In this document: positions 27,628 to 35,634 of the stretch, one piece after another | Position numbering within the stretch: the first letter of the stretch is position 1 | How the letters are laid out: each line of letters opens with the position of its first letter | Assembly (NCBI RefSeq): GCF_030297175.1 | Contig: NZ_AP028070.1 | Span: 248,001-312,000, forward strand | DNA from: Marinobacter sp. LA51 | Lineage (GTDB): Bacteria > Pseudomonadota > Gammaproteobacteria > Pseudomonadales > Oleiphilaceae | Length of the DNA stretch: 64,000 nt | Direction: 5' to 3' | The notes under the pieces: model-generated | The model's database searches: none | What the model saw: the letters and a program-made list of their open reading frames with translations, nothing else | What the model was told of the DNA's origin: nothing | Position numbers and translations under genes: made by a program

Positions 27628-28368
27628 ATGATCGATGCCCAGCAGTCTGGCGGAGTACTTCACCTGGTAATTAACCGCCCGGAAAAAAAGAACGCACTGA
27701 CTCGCAGTATGTACAACGCCCTTGCCGAGGCGGTCTCCAAGGCCAATCAGGATGCCGAGGTCAGCGCCATCGTGCTCTCTGGTGCCGGAGGTGTGTTTAC
27801 CGCCGGGAATGACCTGGACGACTTCAGGGCTCGTGCCACCGATGCTAATCCCAAGCCATCGGCCGGATTGGCCTTTATAGAAGCCCTGATGGACTGCGAT
27901 ACCCCGGTCATTGTTGCGGTAGAGGGCTTGGCTATTGGTATTGGCACGACGTTGCTGCTGCACTGTGATTCGGTGATTACCGGCCGCAGCGCTACCTTTA
28001 AGACCGCGTTCGTGGACCTGGGTCTGGTGCCTGAGGCCGCGTCTACCGTGACCATGCCATTGCATCTGGGCGCGCGTCGGGCTGCAGACCTGTTGCTGAT
28101 GGGCGAGGTGTTGAAGGGTGCCGAAGCCCGCGAGTGCGGGCTGGCCAGTAAAGTGGTGGATGACGGCACGGCGCTGGACGAGGCCCTGGCCCAGGCGACA
28201 CGGCTTGCCGGAAAACCCAGGGACGCCCTGCGTGCCAGCAAGCGCCTGATGCGCGCACCCTGGCGCGACCAGGTAAAAGAAGCACTCGAACGGGAGCGGG
28301 AAGTGTTCTCCGAACGGCTCCGGTCCGAGGATTGCCAGAATGCACTGAACCGTTTGACGCGGCGCTAA
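27628..28368 (+). CDS. Enoyl-CoA hydratase/isomerase family protein
   Basis: 246 aa crotonase. Oxyanion-hole regions are FTAGNDLDDF (57-66) and VEGLAIGIG (98-106). Only one of the two hydratase glutamates is present, Glu136 in GLVPEAAS; the first position is not Glu. That pattern is usual for delta3,delta2-enoyl-CoA isomerases (ECI2-like) more than for true hydratases. It diverges from the TRAP operon and converges on the acyl-CoA ligase. Confidence 0.87.
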   Translation: MIDAQQSGGVLHLVINRPEKKNALTRSMYNALAEAVSKANQDAEVSAIVLSGAGGVFTAGNDLDDFRARATDANPKPSAGLAFIEALMDCDTPVIVAVEGLAIGIGTTLLLHCDSVITGRSATFKTAFVDLGLVPEAASTVTMPLHLGARRAADLLLMGEVLKGAEARECGLASKVVDDGTALDEALAQATRLAGKPRDALRASKRLMRAPWRDQVKEALEREREVFSERLRSEDCQNALNRLTRR

Positions 28369-28392
28369 TCCTGATGAGCGCCAGAGCTGCGT

Positions 28393-29985
28393 TTACTTGC
28401 TCCAGTAGGGTGCTCGCAGTTCCCGCTTGAGGATCTTGCCGATGGTGGAGCGGGGCAATTCATCCCGCACTTCAATGGCGGCCAGACGTTGGGACTTGCC
28501 GAGCCTGGCATTGGCCCATTCCAGGATGCTGGCATCACTGTCGTTGTGGCCTGGCTTGCGCACCACCAGCCCCAGCGGTGTCTCACCCCAGTGTTCGCTG
28601 GGAATGCCAATCACTGCCACATCTGCGACCGCTGGATGGCCCAGCAGGGCCTGCTCCAGATCCACCGCATAGATGTTGAAGCCGCCGGAAATAATCATGT
28701 CCTTACGGCGGTCCAGAATATAAATGAACCCGTCCTCATCAATACGGCCCATGTCGCCACTGCGATAGAACACCTCGCCTTCGGGGCTGGTCCACAGCAT
28801 CTCCGCGGTCTGCTCTGGCCGATTCACGTAGCCGCGCATCATGGAGATGGCGCGCCCGACAATCTCACCAATCTCTCCCTGGGGCAGTTCATAGCCCTGG
28901 TCATCGATGACCCGTACCTGAGCGCCCTCGGTGGGTAGCCCGACCGACTCCCATTTGTCCGGGTGAGCGGCGCAATCCAGGCAGGTCGAAATGCCACCCT
29001 CGGTGAGGCCATAGACTTCCCGGATGTTGCCCGGCCAGCGGGCCATGGCGTCGGCAATGACTTCGGCCCGAAGCGGAGCGCTGGTGCACAGCTTGAGCTT
29101 GAAGCTGGACAGGTCAAACCGGTCGAAATCGGGTTCGGCCAGAATGCGCTGGTATTGCACCGGCACCAGCATGGCGTGGGTCACCCGGTGGCGCTCGGCC
29201 AGTTCCAGGAACCGGTAGGCGTCAAATTTCGGCATCAGTACCAGGGTGCCGCCATAGAACAGGGTGGGCAGCACCGACACCAGCGTAGTGTTGGAGTACA
29301 GCGGGGTGGACACCAGGTTGATGGCGTCGCCGTCCAGCCCGAACCGGCTCATGCGCGCCATCTGGCGCTGGCGGAACCGGTAATCGTGCAGGATGCCCTT
29401 GGGGGTGCCGGTGGTGCCAGAGCTGTAAATAATGTTGAAGGCATCGTCCAGGGTCACCTCCGCCGGGTTGGCTTCTGCAGAGGCGCCTGCTAGCCAGTCA
29501 CCCAGGTACTGGCCGATGCCTGCCTGTTCTTCATCGAGAGCCAGGATCTGGTTATCGGACAGGTTCGTCAGCTGAGGCCGAAAATCCGACAGCAGTTCCC
29601 GGTTTTTCGAGGACACAAACAGGAAACGGGCCTCGCAGTCCGCAAGCATCAATGCCAGTGCCTCGGGGCTGGCCATGCCCGATAGCGGCACCATGCAGCC
29701 GCCCGCTACCAATGTACCCAGGTATAAGGCGACGTAGTTGGCGCTGTTTTCCGACAGGGCCGCGACCGAGTCGCCGGTTTGCAGGCCCTCGGCCCGCAGC
29801 TGGTTGGCAATCTGATTGACCTGGGTGAGCAGCGCGCGCCAGCTGATGGCTGTCTGGTCGGTGATCAACGCGGGATGGTCGCCGCGCTCATGGGCGTGCT
29901 GTTGGATCTGCTGGCCGATCGAGTCGAAAACTTCGTCCGGATAGGTTGGTGCATAGACCGACATCGAACTCACATTATTTTTCAT
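28393..29985 (-). CDS. AMP-forming acyl-CoA ligase
   Basis: 530 aa ANL-superfamily enzyme. The P-loop is YSSGTTGTPKG (187-197), followed by EVYGLTEGG, YRSGDMGRIDEDGF, DRRKDMIISGGFNIY and the C-terminal catalytic Lys in RSTIGKILKREL. It activates a carboxylic acid to its CoA thioester via an acyl-AMP. ATG 29985 has GGAG 9 nt upstream. Its position beside a TRAP importer suggests it activates the imported acid; the substrate is unknown. Confidence 0.92.
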   Translation of the reverse strand: MKNNVSSMSVYAPTYPDEVFDSIGQQIQQHAHERGDHPALITDQTAISWRALLTQVNQIANQLRAEGLQTGDSVAALSENSANYVALYLGTLVAGGCMVPLSGMASPEALALMLADCEARFLFVSSKNRELLSDFRPQLTNLSDNQILALDEEQAGIGQYLGDWLAGASAEANPAEVTLDDAFNIIYSSGTTGTPKGILHDYRFRQRQMARMSRFGLDGDAINLVSTPLYSNTTLVSVLPTLFYGGTLVLMPKFDAYRFLELAERHRVTHAMLVPVQYQRILAEPDFDRFDLSSFKLKLCTSAPLRAEVIADAMARWPGNIREVYGLTEGGISTCLDCAAHPDKWESVGLPTEGAQVRVIDDQGYELPQGEIGEIVGRAISMMRGYVNRPEQTAEMLWTSPEGEVFYRSGDMGRIDEDGFIYILDRRKDMIISGGFNIYAVDLEQALLGHPAVADVAVIGIPSEHWGETPLGLVVRKPGHNDSDASILEWANARLGKSQRLAAIEVRDELPRSTIGKILKRELRAPYWSK

Positions 29986-30128
29986 TTTTGATCACTCCGG
30001 TGCTATGGTGTTTTATCTAGTGAAATTACCTTTCGAATATATTGACTCAAAACCGGAAGGCGTGACAAATTAAAGCGAACGCTAAAAGCACAATGACAAC
30101 AACAAGCCAATATTGAGGAGCGAACGGC
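29986..30128. promoter_or_regulatory. Divergent promoter region with a TGAAA-N5-TTTCG palindrome
   Basis: 143 bp between the ligase (minus) and SDR (plus). TGAAATTACCTTTCG at 30021-30035 is a near-palindrome of the kind bound by dimeric regulators. GAGGAGCGAACGGC just before 30129 is the SDR ribosome binding site. Confidence 0.4.
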
Positions 30129-30923
30129 ATGGCGCGTTTCGATAATCGGGTTGCCATCGTCACCGGTGCCGGCAGTGGTATTGGCCGGGCGACCGCGTTG
30201 CGTTTAGCGCGCGAAGGTGCCCGGGTGGTGCTGGCGGATGTGTCCGATGCTGGCCTGCTGGATACCGAAAATCGCCTGCCGGAAGGGGCCGAGTGCCTGC
30301 GCCGGGTGGTGGATGTGTCCGATGAAGCTCAGGTAAAGGCGCTGGTGGATGAGACCCTGTCGCACTTTGGCCAGGTGGATGTGTTGTGCAACATCGCCGG
30401 TATTGCCAGCTCCCAGGGTAGCCATCCCCCTGTGACAGAGAACGAGCGCGCGGAGTGGGATCAGGTCTTGTCAGTGAACCTGATCGGCTCGATGTTGCTG
30501 ATCAAGCACACCGCCCCGCACATGCAGGCCCGCAAGCTGGGCTCGATCGTGAACACCGCATCGGTAGCAGGGCTGCGCTCCGGCGCCGGTGGTAACGCCT
30601 ACAGTGCGTCCAAGGCCGGGGTGGTCAATCTCACCATGACTGCGGCCTGTGATCTGGGCGACGACAATGTCCGGGTCAATGCAGTGTGCCCGGGGCTGGT
30701 GGAAACCGGCATGACCCAGGCAGTGTTCGATTACGCCCGCGCCCATGAAAAAGCCCATAAGCTTGGCTCCCGCTGTGAACTGCGCCGCTACGGCGACCCC
30801 GAGGAAATTGCCGCCGCAATTCTGTTCTTTGCCAGCGACGACGCCAGTTACATCACCGGTCAGGCCCTGCCGGTGGACGGGGGCAACACTGCGTCCCTGA
30901 ATATGCCCGGGATGAAAGTCTGA
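30129..30923 (+). CDS. Short-chain dehydrogenase/reductase (SDR)
   Basis: 264 aa classical SDR. Cofactor motif TGAGSGIG (12-19), CNIAGIA, catalytic Ser145, Tyr158 and Lys162 in SASKAG. VLADVSD with an Asp after strand 2 favours NAD+ over NADP+. Likely oxidises a hydroxyacyl-CoA or hydroxy acid in the adjoining acyl-CoA pathway. Its stop overlaps the thioesterase ATG by one base (TGATG). Confidence 0.93.
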   Translation: MARFDNRVAIVTGAGSGIGRATALRLAREGARVVLADVSDAGLLDTENRLPEGAECLRRVVDVSDEAQVKALVDETLSHFGQVDVLCNIAGIASSQGSHPPVTENERAEWDQVLSVNLIGSMLLIKHTAPHMQARKLGSIVNTASVAGLRSGAGGNAYSASKAGVVNLTMTAACDLGDDNVRVNAVCPGLVETGMTQAVFDYARAHEKAHKLGSRCELRRYGDPEEIAAAILFFASDDASYITGQALPVDGGNTASLNMPGMKV

Positions 30924-31363
30924 TGAGTCACGAGGAACCTGATCTGATGAACGGAACCGATCTGCCCGGTTTTCACAGCCTGCTGGGTTATAGCCAGGCC
31001 TCCTGGGAAGAAAACGAGGCGGTGATTGAGCTGGAGCTCCAGGCCCGGCACCTGAATCTGGGTGGCGTGATTCACGGCGGTGTGCTGACCTCATTACTGG
31101 ATATTGCCATGGCACAGGCCGGTACGCACTGCCCTTATCCAGGTCGCATGCGCAAAGCCATCACCCTGTCGCTGACCACCACCTTCACCGGGCAGTGCTC
31201 GAGTGGCGTCATTCGCGTCACTGGCCGAAAGCGTGCCGGTGGTACTCGGATCTTCAACAGCACCGGGGAAGTCCACGATGACCAGGGCAACCTGCTGGCC
31301 ATTGCCGAAGGCACGTTCCGCATTCGTTCCGGCAGCGACAAGCCGGAAGGTGTGCCGATCTGA
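30923..31363 (+). CDS. PaaI-type hotdog thioesterase
   Basis: 146 aa single hotdog domain. The helix motif LNLGGVIHGGVLTSLLDIAM is typical of PaaI/YbgC-class acyl-CoA thioesterases, with the His-Gly-Gly loop that shapes the active site; SLTTTFTGQC follows. It would hydrolyse an acyl-CoA, perhaps to release CoA from stalled intermediates. ATG 30923 overlaps the SDR stop; ATG 30947 is an alternative. Confidence 0.88.
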   Translation: MSHEEPDLMNGTDLPGFHSLLGYSQASWEENEAVIELELQARHLNLGGVIHGGVLTSLLDIAMAQAGTHCPYPGRMRKAITLSLTTTFTGQCSSGVIRVTGRKRAGGTRIFNSTGEVHDDQGNLLAIAEGTFRIRSGSDKPEGVPI

Positions 31364-31447
31364 TCACTGAATAAGAACAACAGGCCGGTGATTGCGCTTA
31401 CTACGACTCACCGAATCAACGCCAGATTTATTAAAGAGGAAGTCGAC

Positions 31448-32650
31448 ATGTTTGAACTGTCTGACAAGGTCAAAGCACTGCAGGCGCAACTGACCGAGTT
31501 CATGGATGCCCACATCTATCCAAACGAGCACGTCCATCACCAGCAGATCGAACAGGCGGAAAATCGCTGGGCACCGGTGCCGATCATCGAGGAACTGAAG
31601 AGCAAGGCCAAGGCGGAGGGACTGTGGAATCTGTTCCTGCCAGAGAGTGACCTGGGTGCCGGCCTGACCAACTTCGAGTACGCCCACCTTTGCGAAATCA
31701 TGGGCCGGTCGGAAATGGCCCCGGAGGTGTTCAACTGCTCCGCGCCGGATACCGGCAACATGGAAACCATTGCCCGCTACGGCAACGAGCAGCAGCAGGA
31801 GCAGTGGCTGAAACCGCTGCTGGCCGGAGAGATCCGCTCCTGTTTCTCCATGACCGAACCCGACGTCGCCTCCTCGGACGCCACCAACATCGCCTGCGAG
31901 ATTCGTCGCGAGGGCGATGAGTATGTGATCAACGGTCGCAAGTGGTGGTCTTCCGGTGCCATGACGACCACTACCAAGATTGCCATTGTCATGGGCAAGA
32001 CCGACCCGGACGCGCCCAAGCACCAGCAACAGTCAATGATTCTGGTACCGCTGGATGCCCCGGGCGTGAAGATGATCCGACCGCTGACGGTGTTCGGCTA
32101 CGATCACGCACCCCATGGCCACGCCGAGATTCACTACGAGAATGTGCGGGTGCCGGCCAGCAATATGCTGCTGGGCGAAGGCCGGGGTTTCGAAATTGCC
32201 CAGGGCCGCCTCGGGCCGGGCCGGATTCACCACTGCATGCGCACCATCGGCGTGGCCGAGCGGGCGCTGGAGCTAATGTGCAAGCGCGCCAATGAGCGCG
32301 AGGCGTTTGGTAAGCCGCTGTCGAGCTTCGATTCCATCCGCAAGGACATCGCCCGCAGCCGTATGGAAATTGAGCAGGCGCGACTGATGACCCTGAAAGC
32401 GGCGCACATGATGGACACCGTGGGTAACAAGGTGGCCCGTCAGGAGATCGCCATGATCAAGGTGATCGCCCCGAGCATGGCGCTGAAGGTTATTGATCGT
32501 GCTATCCAAGTGCACGGTGGCGCCGGTGTCAGTCAGGACACCTTCCTGGCTTCGGCCTGGGCCAAGGTTCGCACTTTGCGGCTGGCGGATGGGCCGGATG
32601 AGGTGCATCTGGATTCGGTGGCCAAGCTGGAACTGCGTCAGTACCGCTGA
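31448..32650 (+). CDS. ACAD10/11-type acyl-CoA dehydrogenase
   Basis: 400 aa. AGAGG precedes ATG 31448. General features: [15 protein letters not shown], and the helix-rich C-terminus with [13 protein letters not shown] and [12 protein letters not shown]. The segments [41 protein letters not shown] and [10 protein letters not shown] match, as I recall it, the dehydrogenase half of human ACAD11. In that family the enzyme works with an APH kinase to remove a 4-phosphate from 4-phosphoacyl-CoA (ACAD10/11; LvaC in Pseudomonas putida levulinate catabolism). An APH kinase of the same type is at 33735. Confidence 0.93.
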   Translation: MFELSDKVKALQAQLTEFMDAHIYPNEHVHHQQIEQAENRWAPVPIIEELKSKAKAEGLWNLFLPESDLGAGLTNFEYAHLCEIMGRSEMAPEVFNCSAPDTGNMETIARYGNEQQQEQWLKPLLAGEIRSCFSMTEPDVASSDATNIACEIRREGDEYVINGRKWWSSGAMTTTTKIAIVMGKTDPDAPKHQQQSMILVPLDAPGVKMIRPLTVFGYDHAPHGHAEIHYENVRVPASNMLLGEGRGFEIAQGRLGPGRIHHCMRTIGVAERALELMCKRANEREAFGKPLSSFDSIRKDIARSRMEIEQARLMTLKAAHMMDTVGNKVARQEIAMIKVIAPSMALKVIDRAIQVHGGAGVSQDTFLASAWAKVRTLRLADGPDEVHLDSVAKLELRQYR

Positions 32651-32689
32651 TCTGAGCCCGGCCCGAGACATTGGGCGAGGGACCACGCA

Positions 32690-32779
32690 AACAGGGGCCT
32701 TCCGAGACACGCCGTTAATACGTCCCTGTAGGCTTGTGAAAAACTTCCCTGTTTTTCACAGTCCCGGAAGGCCCCTGTT
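32690..32779. repeat. Composite inverted-repeat element
   Basis: Outer arms AACAGGGGCCTTCCGAGAC (32690-32708) and its complement at 32761-32779 differ at one base of 19. Inside is a second perfect hairpin, GTGAAAAAC / GTTTTTCAC (32736-32744, 32751-32759). It fills most of the ACAD-SDR gap. The nested design suggests a mobile palindromic repeat more than a simple terminator. Confidence 0.8.
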
Positions 32780-32817
32780 CGCACGCTCCGCCATCTTGTG
32801 AGTATGAGGATCGAACG

Positions 32818-33585
32818 ATGAACAACCCGCTTTTTGATATGACTGGCAAGGTTGCCCTGGTCACTGGCTCCACCAAAGGTATTGGCCGTTCCATTGCCGA
32901 AGAAATGGCTCGCCTGGGTGCAAAAGTGGTGATCTCCAGCCGCAAAGCCGAGGCCTGCGAGCAGGTCGCGAATGAGCTGAAAGAGCAGGGCTACGAGGCC
33001 ATCGCCATTCCCTGTCACGTAGGCAAGAAGGAAGACCTCCAGAGTCTGGTCGAAAAGACCAACGAAGCCTGGGGTGCCATCGACGTGTTGGTGTGCAACG
33101 CAGCCACCAATCCCGTGTACGGCCCAACGTCCGAGATGACCGACGAGGCCTGGGACAAGATCATGGACACCAACGTCAAAGGCACCTTCTGGCTTACCAA
33201 TATGGTACTGCCGCAGATGGCGGAGAATGGTGAGGGTGCGGTGGTCTTGCTGTCCAGCATCGCCGGTATTCGCGGCAACACCACCATCGGCACCTACGGC
33301 GTATCCAAAGCCGCCGAAGCGGCCCTGGCCCGAAACCTGGCGGTGGAGTGGGGTCCGAAAGGCATTCGCATCAATAGCATCGCCCCCGGCCTGATCAAAA
33401 CCGATTTTGCCAAAGCCTTGTGGGAAGACCCGGTTCGAGTAAAACGCGCCGAAGACAAAACACCCCTAAGAAGAATCGGCGACCCCGTCGACATCGCCGG
33501 CCTGGCGGTCTTTTTATCAACCAAGGCCAGCGCCTACATCACCGGCCAAGTCATCGTAGCCGACGGCGGCGAAACAATCTGTTAA
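32818..33585 (+). CDS. Short-chain dehydrogenase/reductase (SDR)
   Basis: 255 aa classical SDR. Cofactor motif TGSTKGIG (16-23), SSRKAEA after strand 2 (basic residues hint at NADP+), CNAATNP, catalytic Ser at 146/147, Tyr160 and Lys164. The C-terminal ITGQVIVADGG is typical. It resembles DHRS4-like carbonyl reductases. It lies between the ACAD and the kinase, where a 3-hydroxyacyl or keto-acid oxidoreductase would be expected (compare LvaD). Confidence 0.92.
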   Translation: MNNPLFDMTGKVALVTGSTKGIGRSIAEEMARLGAKVVISSRKAEACEQVANELKEQGYEAIAIPCHVGKKEDLQSLVEKTNEAWGAIDVLVCNAATNPVYGPTSEMTDEAWDKIMDTNVKGTFWLTNMVLPQMAENGEGAVVLLSSIAGIRGNTTIGTYGVSKAAEAALARNLAVEWGPKGIRINSIAPGLIKTDFAKALWEDPVRVKRAEDKTPLRRIGDPVDIAGLAVFLSTKASAYITGQVIVADGGETIC

Positions 33586-33610
33586 GGGTATTCAGATAAA
33601 GGTATGCCAA

Positions 33611-33703
33611 GGCTGGTGGGTGGGGGTGTCTTTCTGCCGGGAAAAAAATGTCTGAGCGCAGCGAGTTATTTTTCCCAGAAGAAAGGCGCCCCCGCCTGCC
33701 GGC
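33611..33703. repeat. Extended imperfect palindrome
   Basis: Left arm 33611-33649 (GGCTGGTGGGTGGGGGTGTC, then TTTCTGCCGGGAAAAAAA) pairs with right arm 33665-33703 through mostly G-C, A-T and G-U pairs. The centre is GTCTGAGCGCAGCGAG. It fills the gap between the SDR and kinase genes and looks like an interspersed intergenic repeat. Confidence 0.72.
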
Positions 33704-33734
33704 CGCTGCCCCCTAAATAAAGGCAAAGAACAAA

Positions 33735-34799
33735 ATGAGCACTAACCCAGAGCTGGTAGACGTCCTGCCAGCCCACAAATTCAACGAAGCCAACCTCCTG
33801 GCCTGGCTACAACAAGCCATCCCAGGATTCGGCAATCGCCTGCAGGTCCAGCAGTTCCAGGGTGGCCAGTCCAACCCCACGTTTCTGCTGGATACCGACA
33901 GCGGCCGCTATGTGCTGCGCAAAAAGCCGCCGGGCAAAACTCTGCCATCGGCCCACATGGTGGAACGCGAGTACAAAGTCATCCGCGCCCTCGCTGACAA
34001 CACCTCAGTGCCGGTGCCGAAGGCTCGGGTATTGTGCGAAGACAGCGAGGTTATTGGCACGCCGTTTTACGTCATGGACTTCATGGACGGCCGGATCGTC
34101 AGCCACTCGGCCCTGCGGTCGCTGGACAAAGCCGAGCGGCGGCCAGCCCATCATTCGGCCATCGACACTCTGGCGGCATTGCATTCGGTGGACGTGAATG
34201 CCATCGGTCTGGGTGACTATGGTCGGCCTGAGGGCTATGTGGCCCGGCAGGTTTCACGCTGGACCAAGCAGTACCTCGCGTCGAAAACCGACGATCTGCC
34301 CGAAATGGACAAGCTGATCGAATGGCTGCCTGAGAACTTGCCGTCGACCGACGAGTGCGCCATTGCTCACGGTGATTACCGGTTCGGAAACCTGATGCTG
34401 GCACCTGATAGCCCGCAGGTTATCGCGATCTTGGATTGGGAACTGTCGACCCTGGGGCATCCGCTGGCGGACCTGGCCTATTACTGCCTGCCGTACCACC
34501 TGCCGTCAGATCTGGAAGGCATGCGCGGTCTGTTGGGCGAGGATCTGGAAGCGCTGGGTATTCCAACCGAGCAGGAGACCATCAAGCGCTATTGTGACCA
34601 GAGCGGCCGGGATGGCATCGACGACTGGCACGTATACCTGGCGTTTTCGCTATTCCGCCTGGCGGCTATCCTGCAGGGTGTCTACAAACGGGCTCTGGAT
34701 GGCAATGCCGCCAACGCCAATGCCCTGGATGTGGGCAAGCGCGCCAGCCTGCTGGCCCAGGTTGGCTGGAAGATTGCCAGTGAAGGAGTACAGCCATGA
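33735..34799 (+). CDS. APH-family kinase, ACAD10/11 N-terminal type
   Basis: 354 aa phosphotransferase. QFQGGQSNPTF (40-50) and YVLRKKPPGK (59-68) form the nucleotide-binding lobe; the catalytic loop is HGDYRFGN (212-219, Asp214) and the metal site ILDWELSTLGHPLADLAY starts at 232. These stretches match the kinase part of human ACAD11 and Pseudomonas LvaA, which phosphorylate the 4-hydroxyl of 4-hydroxyacyl-CoA. The neighbouring ACAD gene supplies the other half. The stop overlaps the SurE start (ATGA). Confidence 0.9.
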   Translation: MSTNPELVDVLPAHKFNEANLLAWLQQAIPGFGNRLQVQQFQGGQSNPTFLLDTDSGRYVLRKKPPGKTLPSAHMVEREYKVIRALADNTSVPVPKARVLCEDSEVIGTPFYVMDFMDGRIVSHSALRSLDKAERRPAHHSAIDTLAALHSVDVNAIGLGDYGRPEGYVARQVSRWTKQYLASKTDDLPEMDKLIEWLPENLPSTDECAIAHGDYRFGNLMLAPDSPQVIAILDWELSTLGHPLADLAYYCLPYHLPSDLEGMRGLLGEDLEALGIPTEQETIKRYCDQSGRDGIDDWHVYLAFSLFRLAAILQGVYKRALDGNAANANALDVGKRASLLAQVGWKIASEGVQP

Positions 34800-35611
34800 G
34801 CGAGAAGACAGCCATGAGTGAAGCGACAGTAGATACCGGCCCCATCGTTGAGCGCATCCTGATTACCAATGACGACGGCATCAACGCGCCGGGGCTTGCG
34901 ATCCTTGAGGCGATTGCCCGCAAGCTGGCCAACGAAGTCTGGATTGTTGCTCCGGAGCACGATCGCAGTGGCGCCGGCCAGAGCATCTCTATTCATGATC
35001 CCCTGCGGGTGTATGAAACCGGGACACGGCGTTACGCGGTGTCTGGTACCCCGGCCGATTGCGTGCTCTATTCTCTGGCCAAGTGGTTTGAGGAAACGCC
35101 GCCGGATCTGGTTCTCTCCGGGGTGAATTGCGGCGCCAATATCAGCGATTCGGTGCAGTACTCCGGCACCGTGGGCGCTGTCCTCAGCGCCTTGCACATG
35201 AACATTCCAGCCATCGCCCTGAGCCAGGCGTTCCTGTCCCGCGAGGGTATTCAATGGGACCCGGTCCGGCAATTTGGCGAGACGGTTGTCCGCAAACTCT
35301 GGCAAAGCTCCGAAGTCCGCGCCTGGAACGTGAACTTTCCAGCCTGCGACGCGGATGATATCAAGCTGGCGCGCTGGTGCCGGCAATCTACCGGCTCCAT
35401 TCAAAGGTCCCGGCTGCTGGCCGGCAAGGATGCCCGCAGCCTGCCGTACTGGTGGCTGGGCTTTGATCGCGATTCCCGGCACATCGTCGAGCCGGATGCC
35501 GATGTTTCGGTGCTGCGGGAAAAAGCGATCGCCATCCAGCCTTTACGGCACGAGGATCCGCTGCCTGGGGGCAGCACCGAATTCGATTTGGCCGCCTCTG
35601 CGGCTGACTGA
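34796..35611 (+). CDS. surE: SurE family phosphatase
   Basis: 271 aa. SurE hallmarks: ILITNDDGINAPGL (metal-binding NDDG), APEHDRSGAGQSIS, and LVLSGVNCGANISDSVQYSG followed by TVGAVLSAL. SurE enzymes are metal-dependent 5'/3'-nucleotidases and exopolyphosphatases. The usual surE of gammaproteobacteria lies by pcm, nlpD and rpoS; none is here, so this is probably a second, dedicated copy. It is translationally coupled to the kinase gene (34796-34799) and lies 23 nt before an acyl-CoA ligase. The C-terminal 60 residues diverge from the model protein. Confidence 0.88.
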   Translation: MSEKTAMSEATVDTGPIVERILITNDDGINAPGLAILEAIARKLANEVWIVAPEHDRSGAGQSISIHDPLRVYETGTRRYAVSGTPADCVLYSLAKWFEETPPDLVLSGVNCGANISDSVQYSGTVGAVLSALHMNIPAIALSQAFLSREGIQWDPVRQFGETVVRKLWQSSEVRAWNVNFPACDADDIKLARWCRQSTGSIQRSRLLAGKDARSLPYWWLGFDRDSRHIVEPDADVSVLREKAIAIQPLRHEDPLPGGSTEFDLAASAAD

Positions 35612-35634
35612 CTAACACTGGGAGTACAGCAAAC

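Noticed and set aside
34796..35611. SurE as the housekeeping stress-survival gene
   Set aside because: Its neighbours are catabolic and pcm, nlpD and rpoS are absent, though I cannot exclude that it is the only copy in the genome.
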